Shown in pieces: positions 1-6,404 of a stretch of DNA of 8,932 bases. The stretch is from Acidimicrobiia bacterium. GTDB taxonomy: Bacteria > Actinomycetota > Acidimicrobiia > IMCC26256 > PALSA-555. The notes under the pieces are model-generated. The model saw only the letters and a program-made list of their open reading frames with translations, had not been told where the DNA came from and made no database searches. The DNA lies in assembly GCA_022865365.1 (NCBI GenBank), contig JALHSW010000049.1, positions 1-8,932 of the forward strand, in the 5' to 3' direction. Position 1 is the stretch's first letter. Each line of letters begins with the position of its first letter. The translations under genes and the position numbers were made by a program.

Positions 1-2
1 CC

Positions 3-143
3 GGTCGTGTCGTCGACGGCATCCGCGACAACACCTTCTGGATGCTTCCCCCGAGCGAACAGGGCGACACCCAGCTCCGTACCCGAGCCGAATCGATGCT
101 GGCGCGCGAGAACCCCACCTACATGCGAACGCTTGCCGGATGA
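3..143 (+). CDS. Short-chain dehydrogenase/reductase, C-terminal fragment
   Basis: This frame is open from the left edge and ends at TGA 141-143, giving 46 residues of the C-terminal end of a protein. The segment begins GRVVDGIRDNTFWMLPP and continues into a charged helix with RAESMLARENP, ending MRTLAG. A valine-rich helix followed by 'I+(D/E)N.F(W/Y)(I/M)LP' and then an Arg/Glu-rich tail is typical of the C terminus of actinobacterial NAD(P)-dependent SDR oxidoreductases; the catalytic Tyr-x-x-x-Lys and the Rossmann fold would lie outside the window. The competing frame starting at position 7 is a Pro/Arg/Ser-rich shadow. The gene runs in the same direction as the hydrolase that starts 69 bp later, so they may share a transcript. 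The family call rests only on the C-terminal pattern, so it is probable rather than certain. Confidence 0.6.
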   Translation, partial: GRVVDGIRDNTFWMLPPSEQGDTQLRTRAESMLARENPTYMRTLAG

Positions 144-182
144 TGGTGCCGGACAATGGTGCCGGATGACGGTGCCGGTGAC
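131..182 (+). repeat. Degenerate 13-bp tandem repeat at the dehydrogenase stop codon
   Basis: Four consecutive 13-bp units lie at 131-143, 144-156, 157-169 and 170-182, with consensus tggtgccggatga. Units 2 and 3 differ at two positions, and units 1 and 4 are more diverged. The first unit contains the last codons and TGA stop of the upstream gene. The array fills most of the gap before the amidohydrolase and creates a spurious upstream ATG at 156. It looks like local slippage or duplication; no function is evident. Confidence 0.75.
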
Positions 183-212
183 CGAACACAACAGACCCGA
201 GAGGCGAACGAC

Positions 213-1496
213 ATGAGCGACCGCTACCTGGTGATCTCGTCCGACTGCCATGCGGGACTGCCGAACCTTCAGTACCGCGACTGGCTCGGGTCGAAGCACC
301 ATGACGCGTTCGACGCGTACATGGCCCAGCGTGAGGAGCAGCTGCAGCTCGCGAGGCGCGGTCTCTTCAACGAGGAGTTCGCCGAAGAGTGGCACCGTGA
401 GAACGAAGAGGGGCTGCAAGGCACCTGGGACGCCGCCCGGCGGGACAAGGAGCTCGACGCGGACGGCGTCTCCGGTGAGGTGATCTTCCCCGATGGTGAC
501 GCGGTCACCTCGGGCGCCTCGGCACCCTTCGGCGCCGGGCTCGGCCAGTCCGGCAACCTGGATGGCGAGCTGCTCATGGCCGGAGCGCAAGCTCACAACC
601 GGTGGTTGGCCGAACTGTGCGCCGGGAGCCCCGACCGGCGCGCCGGTGTCGCGATCGTGCCGATCCTGCACGACATCGACGCTGCGGTCGCCGAGATCAC
701 CCGGGCGGCGGAGTCGGGCCTGCGCGGCGGCATCCTCATCCCCTCGATGTGGCAGCCGTTCGCCCCGTACCACGACGAGCGCTACGACCCGATCTGGGCG
801 TGCGCGTCCGACCTCGACATGCCGGTGCACGTCCACTCGGGCTCCGCCGACCGCGAGAGCTACGGCGAGCACATCGGGATCTACATCACTGAGGTTCGGT
901 GGTGGTCGACGCGCGCGTTGTGGTTCCTCCTCTGGTCCGGGAAGTTCGAGCAGTTCCCCGACATGAAGTTCGTCGTCACCGAGTGCGGCGCGTTCTGGGC
1001 CTCCGACCTGCTCTGGACGTCCGACATCGCGTACGACCGCGAGCACGCGGCCAAGAAGCTCGGATCCCAGCTCACCGACAACCTGCCGCGCCGGCCGAGT
1101 GAGTACTTCGACCGGAACTGCTTCATCGGCGCGTCGAACACGCGGCGGCGGGAGCTGGCGCGGCGCCACGAGATCGGCGTGGGGAACATCATGTGGGGCA
1201 ACGACTTTCCGCATCCCGAGGGCACGTGGCCGCACACCAAGGAGTGGTTGCGCAACGCGTTCTGGGACATGCCCGTCGACGACACCACCGCGATCCTCGG
1301 GGGCAACGCGGCCCAGTGCTACGGATTCGACGCCACGGCGCTCGCGCCGCTCGTCGAGCGCATCGGCCCGACGATCGATGAGCTCGGGCAGACCGGATCC
1401 GAGTCCGACGGTCGGCTCGACAAGTGGGCCGGAGTCGCGGCGGCCGGGCGATCTTGGATCACCGGCGTCGAGGCCGTCGAAGTGCCGACGTCCTGA
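213..1496 (+). CDS. Amidohydrolase-2 family metal-dependent hydrolase
   Basis: A 427-residue protein of the amidohydrolase-related TIM-barrel family (ACMSD-like, Amidohydro_2). Members of this family use a metal centre to hydrolyse or decarboxylate small cyclic or carbonyl substrates; the substrate here cannot be read from sequence. The N-terminal strand ends in SSDCHAG (His13), replacing the usual HxH with DxH as is common in this subgroup. HVHSG supplies His206 and His208, TECG supplies Glu257, and the C-terminal strand carries WGNDFPHPEGTWP with the expected metal/catalytic Asp331. The 427 residues are somewhat long for the family, with extra helical charged sequence around residues 30-80. 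ATG 213 is chosen because it directly precedes the first beta strand and has GAGAGG about 8 bases upstream. The in-frame ATG at 156 would add 19 residues encoded by repeat DNA. The upstream dehydrogenase suggests a joint catabolic role. The stop codon lies inside a 15-bp tandem repeat. Confidence 0.88.
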   Translation: MSDRYLVISSDCHAGLPNLQYRDWLGSKHHDAFDAYMAQREEQLQLARRGLFNEEFAEEWHRENEEGLQGTWDAARRDKELDADGVSGEVIFPDGDAVTSGASAPFGAGLGQSGNLDGELLMAGAQAHNRWLAELCAGSPDRRAGVAIVPILHDIDAAVAEITRAAESGLRGGILIPSMWQPFAPYHDERYDPIWACASDLDMPVHVHSGSADRESYGEHIGIYITEVRWWSTRALWFLLWSGKFEQFPDMKFVVTECGAFWASDLLWTSDIAYDREHAAKKLGSQLTDNLPRRPSEYFDRNCFIGASNTRRRELARRHEIGVGNIMWGNDFPHPEGTWPHTKEWLRNAFWDMPVDDTTAILGGNAAQCYGFDATALAPLVERIGPTIDELGQTGSESDGRLDKWAGVAAAGRSWITGVEAVEVPTS

Positions 1497-1548
1497 ACGA
1501 GCACGTCCTGAACGAGCACGTCCTGAACGAGCAGGTCCTGAACGATCA
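1489..1548. repeat. Four-unit 15-bp tandem repeat spanning two convergent stop codons
   Basis: Units at 1489-1503, 1504-1518 and 1519-1533 are identical (cgtcctgaacgagca). The fourth, 1534-1548, differs at two positions (ggtcctgaacgatca). The plus-strand TGA of the amidohydrolase is in unit 1, and because the period is a multiple of three the same stop recurs in frame in every unit (1494, 1509, 1524, 1539). The minus-strand synthetase stop (TGA complementary to 1546-1548) exists only because unit 4 has tca where the others have gca. The repeat occupies the whole gap between the two genes; no rho-independent terminator hairpin was seen there. Confidence 0.93.
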
Positions 1549-3087
1549 GCCGACCTTGCGGTCGCGTCCCGCCCAGTACGGCTCCCGGAGCTTGAACTTC
1601 TGCAACTTGCCGGTCGCCGTGCGCGGGAGCTCCTCGCGGATCTCGATCGACGTCGGGCACTTGAAGTGCGCCATGACCGACCGACAGTGCTCGATCAACT
1701 CGGTCTCGCTCGTGGCCGCACCGGGTCGGAGCACCACGAGCCCCTTGATCGTCTCGCCCCACTTGTCGTCGGGCACGCCGATCGCCGCGGCCTCGGCGAC
1801 CTCGGGATGCTGGTACAGCACGCCCTCGACTTCGATCGAGCTGACGTTCTCGCCGCCCGAGATGATCACGTCCTTCTTGCGATCCGCGATCACGACGAAG
1901 GCATCATCGAGATAGCCGCCGTCGCCGGTTCGGAACCATCCGTCGACGTGGGCCTTCGCGGTGTCGTCGGGCTGGTTCCAATACCCCTCGAACACGTGGT
2001 TGCTCCGAGCCTGGACCTCACCCTCCTCGTCGATCCGCACCTGCACCCCGATCGCGGGCGCACCGGCTCGGGACAAGCGCCGTGCTCGCTCCGTGGGATC
2101 GACTGCGTCGTCTTCCGTCGTGGAACGGTTGATGGTGAGCAACGGAGCAGTCTCGGTGAGCCCGTACAGCTGGATGAACTCCCACCCGAGCTCGCCCCCG
2201 ACCCGCTCGATCACCGCCGTTGGGGGAGGTGCGCCGGCGACGCACATGCGGACCGTCCCGCGCCCGGGAACTTCCTCGCCTCGTTCGCGCCGCGCCGCGG
2301 CCGCGTCGAGGATCATCGCGAGCACCGTCGGGGCGCCGCAGAGGTACGTCACACCTTCGGCCTCGATGCGGGCCAGGATGTCCTCGCCGTCGACCTTACG
2401 TAGCGCGACCTGCCGAGCGCCCATCCCGGAGAGCGCGTAGGGCATCCCCCAGCCGTTGCAGTGGAACATCGGGAGCGTCCACAGGAAGACATCGCGGTCG
2501 TTGACGCCGACGTGCCAGCCGAACATCGCCGCGCTGAGCCACAGGCTCCGGTGGGTGAGCTGCACGCCCTTGGGCCGCGCCGTCGTGCCACTCGTGTAGT
2601 TGATCGACCCGGTGGCGTCCTCGTCGGACACCCACGCCCGAGGCACGGTCGTAGCCGGTGCGAAGAAGTCGGCATCGGCGACGCCGTCCATCACGACCAC
2701 CTGAGGTCCGGTGACGCCGGCGACGAGGTCGGCGCACTCGGGGTCGACGAGCACAAGCGCGGCTCCGGAGTGCTCGACGATGTAGTCGACCTCTTCGGGC
2801 TTGAGACGGAAGTTGATCGGCACGAGGACGCGACCCGAACCGCTCACGCCGAAGATCGCGATCAGGTAGCGCGCGCTGTTGGGGGAGACGATCGCGATGC
2901 GCTCGCCCGCGTCGATTGCCAACGTGTCGAGGCGGGCCGCGAGTCCGCGGGCACGCGCGTCGAGCTCGGTGTAGGTGATGCGCCCCAGCGATCCGGGTGC
3001 GTCTGGCTCGTCGACGATCGCCACCCGATCGGGGTACACGAACGCCCCGCGATCGAGGTAGTCCCGCACGTTGAAGTCGACCCGCAT
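1546..3087 (-). CDS. AMP-forming acyl-CoA synthetase (FadD-like)
   Basis: A 513-residue member of the ANL superfamily that activates a carboxylic acid with ATP to an acyl-adenylate and then the CoA thioester. Core motifs occur in order: the P-loop YTSGTTARPKG (164-174, with Ala170 where Gly is usual), MFHCNGWG (207-214), YGLTET (308-313), GWFRTGD (383-389), ADRKKDVIISGGEN (401-414) and PRTATGKLQK with the adenylation lysine Lys494. Length and the MFHCNGW segment fit medium- or long-chain fatty-acyl or aryl-acid ligases; the exact acid is unknown. The start is ATG at 3087-3085 with a strong GGAGG (complement of 3095-3099) seven bases upstream. It is divergent from alkB, with 113 bp between this ATG and the alkB GTG, and convergent with the amidohydrolase. 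A possible -10 (TACGAT on the minus strand, 3140-3135) lies upstream without a good -35. It probably acts in fatty-acid or xenobiotic catabolism. Confidence 0.93.
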   Translation of the reverse strand: MRVDFNVRDYLDRGAFVYPDRVAIVDEPDAPGSLGRITYTELDARARGLAARLDTLAIDAGERIAIVSPNSARYLIAIFGVSGSGRVLVPINFRLKPEEVDYIVEHSGAALVLVDPECADLVAGVTGPQVVVMDGVADADFFAPATTVPRAWVSDEDATGSINYTSGTTARPKGVQLTHRSLWLSAAMFGWHVGVNDRDVFLWTLPMFHCNGWGMPYALSGMGARQVALRKVDGEDILARIEAEGVTYLCGAPTVLAMILDAAAARRERGEEVPGRGTVRMCVAGAPPPTAVIERVGGELGWEFIQLYGLTETAPLLTINRSTTEDDAVDPTERARRLSRAGAPAIGVQVRIDEEGEVQARSNHVFEGYWNQPDDTAKAHVDGWFRTGDGGYLDDAFVVIADRKKDVIISGGENVSSIEVEGVLYQHPEVAEAAAIGVPDDKWGETIKGLVVLRPGAATSETELIEHCRSVMAHFKCPTSIEIREELPRTATGKLQKFKLREPYWAGRDRKVG

Positions 3088-3171
3088 CCCACAGCCTCCG
3101 TTCGGCGGCGCCCGCTTCCGACGCCGTGGACCCGATCGTACGAGGCTCCAGGCGGACTGTTGCTCGACGGA

Positions 3172-3187
3172 TCGAACACCCGTTCGC
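3172..3187 (+). promoter_or_regulatory. LexA-binding SOS box upstream of alkB
   Basis: TCGAAC-ACCC-GTTCGC matches the actinobacterial LexA consensus TCGAAC-N4-GTTCGA at 11 of 12 defined positions, including both invariant CGAAC and GTTCG cores. It directly abuts a -10 hexamer for the DNA-repair gene downstream, the usual arrangement for LexA repression in actinobacteria. The match is read directly; LexA control is inferred from the motif and from the repair role of the neighbour. Confidence 0.8.
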
Positions 3188-3200
3188 TACGCTGGTCGGG
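3188..3200 (+). promoter_or_regulatory. Candidate -10 element for a leaderless alkB mRNA
   Basis: TACGCT at 3188-3193 fits the actinobacterial -10 form TAnnnT and follows the LexA box without a gap. The expected transcription start 7-8 bases further on coincides with the GTG at 3201, so the mRNA would have no leader. No convincing -35 is present 17 bp upstream (cgacgg at 3165-3170), which is normal for such promoters. Confidence 0.6.
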
Positions 3201-3905
3201 GTGGGACCCCTCCAAGGAACGCTCCTCGGCGCCGAAGAGCCCGCCGTCGACCGCGCCACCCGCCCCGAGCGCATCGCGCTCGACGAGACGTCGTGGGTCG
3301 AGGTGACCCGCAACTGGCTCCGCGGCGCCGACACCCTGCTCGACGCGCTCGTCCCCACCATCACGTGGCATCAGGGCCGACGCCGCATGTACGACCGCAT
3401 CCTCGACGAGCCGCGCCTCTCCCGGTCGTTCTCACCCGGCGACGCGCTGCCGCACCCTGCGCTGGCGGCGATCCAGGCCGCGCTCATCGAACGCTGTGCG
3501 GTGCCCCTCGGTGGGATGTTCCTCAACTACTACCGGGACGGGCGCGACAGCGTGGCGTGGCACGGCGATCGCGAGCTGCGCTACCTCGACGACACGCTGG
3601 TCGCGATCGTCACCCTCGGCGCCGTGCGGCCGTTCCTGCTCCGGCCTCGTCGCGTTGATGGCGTGGGCGGCGGCCGGGCGCACGACCTGCGCCCGGGGTC
3701 GGGGGACCTGATCGTCATGGGTGGGCGCTGCCAACGCGACTGGGAGCACGCAGTGCCCAAGGTCGTGTCAGCCGGCCCCCGCATCAGCGTGTCGGTGCGC
3801 TGGTCATCGCGCGCCGGGCAACCCACGCGGCGGGTTTCGAGCCGCTACCCCAATCTGGCCGCGAGCTCTCCCGCCGCGCTCGGCGGCCGCTGGAGTCGTC
3901 GCTGA
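3201..3905 (+). CDS. alkB: AlkB-like 2-oxoglutarate/Fe(II) DNA-repair dioxygenase
   Basis: A 234-residue protein of the AlkB family, which removes alkyl groups such as 1-methyladenine and 3-methylcytosine from nucleic acid by oxidation, with 2-oxoglutarate converted to succinate and CO2. Numbered from GTG 3201, the iron ligands are His121 and Asp123 (in VAWHGD) and His183 (in WEHAVPK). The 2-oxoglutarate arginine pair is Arg194 and Arg200 in RISVSVR, with the same six-residue spacing as in E. coli AlkB. N-Y-Y-R-D-G-R-D (109-116) is the family strand before the HxD. The N-terminal LQGTLLG and the RRRMYDR segment are as in actinobacterial homologues. An ATG at 3126 is in frame but would place the LexA box and -10 inside the gene, so GTG 3201 is preferred. 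The carbonic anhydrase gene follows after 8 bp and may be co-transcribed. Confidence 0.92.
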   Translation: MGPLQGTLLGAEEPAVDRATRPERIALDETSWVEVTRNWLRGADTLLDALVPTITWHQGRRRMYDRILDEPRLSRSFSPGDALPHPALAAIQAALIERCAVPLGGMFLNYYRDGRDSVAWHGDRELRYLDDTLVAIVTLGAVRPFLLRPRRVDGVGGGRAHDLRPGSGDLIVMGGRCQRDWEHAVPKVVSAGPRISVSVRWSSRAGQPTRRVSSRYPNLAASSPAALGGRWSRR

Positions 3906-3913
3906 CGGCCCCC

Positions 3914-4444
3914 GTGAGCGACGATGCCCCGATGTCCGACGGCAATTTCGACGACCTCCTCGCCGCCAACGCCCGCTACGCGGATACCTTCGAGCTCGGC
4001 GGGCTCGAACCCCGAGCTGCACGCGGCCTCGCGGTGCTCACCTGCATCGACTCACGCATCGAGCCACTCGCGATGCTCGGCCTTGCGCCCGGCGACGCCA
4101 AGATTCTCCGTAACGCCGGCGCCCGGGTCACCGACGACATGCTGCGCACGCTTGTGCTCGCGGTGCACCTGCTCGGTGTGAATCGAATCGCGATCGTGCA
4201 CCACACCAACTGTCGGATGGTCGGGGCGACCGACGACGAGCTGCGTACGATCCTGGCCGAGGAGACGGGCATCGACACCTCGGGCTGGACGTTCCACGCG
4301 GTCCCCGACCAGCCGGCCGTGGTAGCCGAGGATCTCGCCGCGGTTCGTGAGTGCTCCCTCCTCCCCGACGACCTTCCCGTGGCCGCGTTCCTGTACGACG
4401 TCGAGTCCGGACGGCTCACCCCGTTCGCTCGCGCGGGAACCTGA
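3914..4444 (+). CDS. Small beta-class carbonic anhydrase (Rv1284-like)
   Basis: A 176-residue zinc enzyme that interconverts CO2 and bicarbonate in the cytoplasm. The zinc ligands are visible: Cys44 in CIDSR, and His97 and Cys100 in HHTNC. Asp46-Arg48 form the catalytic dyad of beta-carbonic anhydrases. The segment ILRNAGARVTDDMLRTL (64-80) and the DDELRTILAEETG stretch match the short subclass represented by Mycobacterium tuberculosis Rv1284 (163 residues), rather than the longer Can/CynT type. GTG 3914 begins 8 bp after the alkB stop. ATG 3932 (170 residues) is an equally possible start and aligns better with Rv1284; neither has a clear Shine-Dalgarno sequence, so translation may be coupled to alkB. 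With no promoter seen between the two, it may be part of the same SOS-responsive transcript. Confidence 0.93.
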   Translation: MSDDAPMSDGNFDDLLAANARYADTFELGGLEPRAARGLAVLTCIDSRIEPLAMLGLAPGDAKILRNAGARVTDDMLRTLVLAVHLLGVNRIAIVHHTNCRMVGATDDELRTILAEETGIDTSGWTFHAVPDQPAVVAEDLAAVRECSLLPDDLPVAAFLYDVESGRLTPFARAGT

Positions 4445-4514
4445 AGCGAAGCGAGGACGACGATCAGGCTCGACGGCGGCACGCGCTTCCCGCCCCGCTG
4501 AGTTCCTCGCCACC

Positions 4515-5192
4515 TCAGGCGGTGATCGGTCCGAGCCCCTGGGACAGCAGCACCACACCGAAGACGAGGAACAGCACCGCCATCACCGCGGCGTTGTTGG
4601 CCGAGAGCCAGGCCTTCCAGCCTTCGAGCGTTGTCTTCGCTTTCTCGCCACCGATGAGGTGGTAGGCGACCGGGATGATGATCGTGAGGCTCGAGAGCAC
4701 GATGAAGACCGCGAGTGTGATCACGGTGTCGGAGCTCGAGAGATTGGCCTGGGCCACGGTTGCAGCCGCGGCCGCTCCGAAGATCAGGCACTTCGGGTTC
4801 AGGCCACTGAACAGCGCGCCGAGGCCGAGCGCCTTGACCGGTGTGAACGAATCGATCGTCGCCATCCACTTCGGGAGCTCGACCTCCGCGCCGGGAGCCG
4901 GTCGGCTCCTCCAATTCCGGATCGCACCGAGGATCAGCAGGATGCCCAGCACCACCTTGAACGTCGACGCCCCGTCAGACGCGCTGCTGTCGGTCCCGAC
5001 ATCCAGGGCGCTCGCGAACGCCGTGACGACGAGACACACGAGGGACAACCCGATCACCCAGCCGAGGAGGAACGCAGGGCCGTTCACCCGAGCGCGCGAC
5101 GAGAACAGGATCAGGATCACCCCGATGATCGGGATCGGGCTGATCGCGATGCCGAGTGCGTATGGCAGGATCTCGCTGATGGCAGGCCCCAT
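4515..5192 (-). CDS. GAP/Sap-family six-helix membrane protein
   Basis: A 225-residue integral membrane protein of the GAP (Sap, sulfolipid-1-addressing protein) family, found mainly in actinobacteria. Mycobacterial members help move glycolipids or peptidoglycolipids across the inner membrane; the cargo here is unknown. Predicted helices lie at about 8-30 (containing ISPIPIIGVILIL), 39-60, 78-92, 121-148, 157-180 and 203-222. The conserved region KWMATIDSFTPVKALGLG (108-125) followed by LNPKCLIF (131-138) is the family signature, distantly LysE-like. ATG 5192-5190 has GAGGAG (complement of 5200-5205) seven bases upstream. The gene is convergent with the carbonic anhydrase across a 70-bp gap with only weak inverted repeats. 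A 31-bp palindrome about 55 bp upstream of the start suggests repressor control. Confidence 0.87.
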   Translation of the reverse strand: MGPAISEILPYALGIAISPIPIIGVILILFSSRARVNGPAFLLGWVIGLSLVCLVVTAFASALDVGTDSSASDGASTFKVVLGILLILGAIRNWRSRPAPGAEVELPKWMATIDSFTPVKALGLGALFSGLNPKCLIFGAAAAATVAQANLSSSDTVITLAVFIVLSSLTIIIPVAYHLIGGEKAKTTLEGWKAWLSANNAAVMAVLFLVFGVVLLSQGLGPITA

Positions 5193-5246
5193 GGGGATGC
5201 TCCTCGGTCGCGATCGTCGGCCGCGCGTCGGCTGACGGTCAGTCGA

Positions 5247-5277
5247 ACCGTATCGACACGTTACGTGTCAATACGGT
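5247..5277. promoter_or_regulatory. 31-bp near-perfect palindromic operator upstream of the GAP-family gene
   Basis: Arms ACCGTATCGACACGT (5247-5261) and ACGTGTCAATACGGT (5263-5277) flank a single T at 5262 and pair at 14 of 15 positions. A one-base loop cannot form a normal hairpin terminator and there is no T run, so a protein-binding site is the better reading, probably for a dimeric TetR-type repressor. On the minus strand the palindrome contains TTGACA (5271-5266) and TACGGT (5252-5247), resembling -35 and -10 elements, but with a short 13-bp spacer. No regulator gene is in the window. A smaller perfect palindrome, CTGAC-G-GTCAG, lies at 5232-5242 between this site and the Shine-Dalgarno. 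Confidence 0.8.
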
Positions 5278-5364
5278 CCCGACCGCGGATCAACCCGATC
5301 GTTGGGCTGACGGCGCGAGGACGCTCGACCACGCGCAGCGGGTGGTCGAAGAGGAGGTTCCCGG

Positions 5365-6030
5365 TCAGCGCTGACGCGTCGCGACCGCGGTCCGCGACGG
5401 GCGGTCCTCGGCCCAGCTGACCGCTGCGACCGGCTCCGGCTCAGGCGCCGCCACGGACGATGCATCGACAGGTGCAGCAGCGACGCGAGCGGTCGGTCGG
5501 CGCGCGTTGCGCGCACCGAGCACCCGGGCCGCAGTGAGGAACACGACGAGCCCGGTGACGCCGAGCGCGGACCACTGGAGGATCGAGCTCCCGCTGTCGG
5601 TTCCGGCGCTGAACATGTGCACGGTCGCGACGATGAAGAGCCCGAAGCTCGTGAGGTGCACCGCGTGCCAGAAGCGCCGCGGCAGGCGCCGCATCAGCAG
5701 TGACGTGACCTCGATCGCCAGGAGCAGGTACAGACCGACGATGCCCCACGCGACCGCGGCCGGCTTCCACGCCGACGCGAACGGTACGAAGAGCTCGCTC
5801 GGACCGAATCCGATGTAGGAGTCGGCCGCGAGCCCGGCAAGGTGCACGCCGACGAAGACGACCGAGAGACCCCCGAGGAACCGGTGGATGTCGAGGGTCC
5901 AGGCCGGGCGCGGACGCTTGCGCGTCAGCCGCACCGAGACCCAGAGCCCGAAGACGACCGAGGCGCTGACGAGCGCCCACGCGACGATCCCGCTCGCTCG
6001 GGCGACGTACCACCAGGTCTGCGAGCTCAC
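5365..6030 (-). CDS. Ferric-reductase-like bis-heme transmembrane protein
   Basis: A 221-residue membrane protein of the ferric-reductase-like transmembrane domain family, predicted to carry electrons across the membrane through two b-type hemes. Five helices are visible at about 8-33, 48-70, 89-113, 121-143 and 147-168, with Arg/Lys-rich loops placing the N terminus outside and the C terminus inside. Candidate heme ligands are His49 and His63 in helix 2 and His125 and His138 in helix 4 (His122 also near). The separations of 14 and 13 residues equal those of the heme histidines in NOX/FRE enzymes (NOX2 His101/115 and 209/222). There is no FAD/NAD(P)H domain; the last 50 residues are an Ala/Pro/Arg-rich cytoplasmic tail. 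The start is GTG 6030-6028, one base after the stop of the preceding gene, so translation is probably coupled. It is last in a three-gene operon. Confidence 0.85.
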   Translation of the reverse strand: MSSQTWWYVARASGIVAWALVSASVVFGLWVSVRLTRKRPRPAWTLDIHRFLGGLSVVFVGVHLAGLAADSYIGFGPSELFVPFASAWKPAAVAWGIVGLYLLLAIEVTSLLMRRLPRRFWHAVHLTSFGLFIVATVHMFSAGTDSGSSILQWSALGVTGLVVFLTAARVLGARNARRPTARVAAAPVDASSVAAPEPEPVAAVSWAEDRPSRTAVATRQR

Positions 6031-6031
6031 G

Positions 6032-6403
6032 TCAGCTCGCCCGTGTCACCGTGACCGGGGCTGGTGCAGGTGCGGCGGCAGGTGCGGCGGCAGCCGAAGC
6101 ACCCGAGGGGGCCGACGACGACGCGCTCGGTGCGGCGCTCCGCCCCCCGCTCGACGTGCGACCGGAACCGTTCGCAGCACCCCCGCCGCCCGCCGGCACG
6201 TACACGGGGACGTAGCGGTAGATCTGGCGGACGACGGGCGGCGGCGGCGTGATCGGTTCGGTGGGCGTCACCACCACGGGAGCGGCGGAACCCGCGACCG
6301 GGGCGTCCATCGCGAGGGCGCTCACGATGCCGAGCGTCGAGGCCACCGCGACCCCGCCCACGAGGATGCGGGTGGCGGCGGCGGCGTGGGGTCGGCGGGC
6401 CAT
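6032..6403 (-). CDS. Single-anchor Pro/Ala/Ser-rich envelope protein B of the redox operon
   Basis: An unrecognised 123-residue protein. Residues 1-12 are basic, 13-31 form one hydrophobic helix (an uncleaved anchor or signal peptide), and the rest is low-complexity extracytoplasmic sequence. That tail has a VTPTEPITPPPPVV stretch, a short Tyr/Pro segment RQIYRYVPVYVP (59-70), then Gly/Ser-rich and Ala/Pro-rich sequence ending PVTVTRAS. There are no cysteines and no flavinylation-type motif. ATG 6403-6401 is chosen because it sits one base after the upstream stop (TGA-C-ATG) and has GAGGA eight bases before it. An in-frame ATG at 6421 would overlap the upstream gene and lacks a good ribosome site. 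Position between an anchored partner and a bis-heme membrane protein suggests an accessory or wall-spanning role in the same redox complex; this is inference. Confidence 0.72.
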   Translation of the reverse strand: MARRPHAAAATRILVGGVAVASTLGIVSALAMDAPVAGSAAPVVVTPTEPITPPPPVVRQIYRYVPVYVPAGGGGAANGSGRTSSGGRSAAPSASSSAPSGASAAAAPAAAPAPAPVTVTRAS

Positions 6404-6404
6404 G

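Noticed and set aside
156..212. Upstream ATG start for the amidohydrolase
   Set aside because: The added 19 residues are encoded by the 13-bp repeat and leader; ATG 213 has a ribosome site and begins at the first beta strand.
1489..1548. 15-bp repeats as a CRISPR array
   Set aside because: The units are contiguous, without spacers, and far too short.
1099..2403. Long plus-strand open frame of 434 codons over the hydrolase end and the synthetase
   Set aside because: Arg/Ser/Pro-rich shadow frame in GC-rich DNA, crossing two well-supported genes; no family motifs.
2461..3306. Plus-strand open frame of 281 codons opposite the synthetase start
   Set aside because: Antisense to conserved motifs of the acyl-CoA synthetase; its composition (His/Asp/Arg/Val-rich) is that of a complementary shadow.
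4433..4517. Weak inverted repeats (gcgggaa/ttcccgc, cctga/tcagg, ctgag/ctcag) between carbonic anhydrase and GAP-family genes as terminators
   Set aside because: Stems of five to seven pairs with loops of 11 to 47 bases and no T tract are not convincing.
3976..4914. Minus-strand open frame of 312 codons over the carbonic anhydrase and GAP-family gene
   Set aside because: It overlaps two real genes in a different frame or strand and has no domain or ribosome site.
5247..5277. Palindrome as a transcription terminator
   Set aside because: The central loop would be a single base and no T tract follows on either strand.
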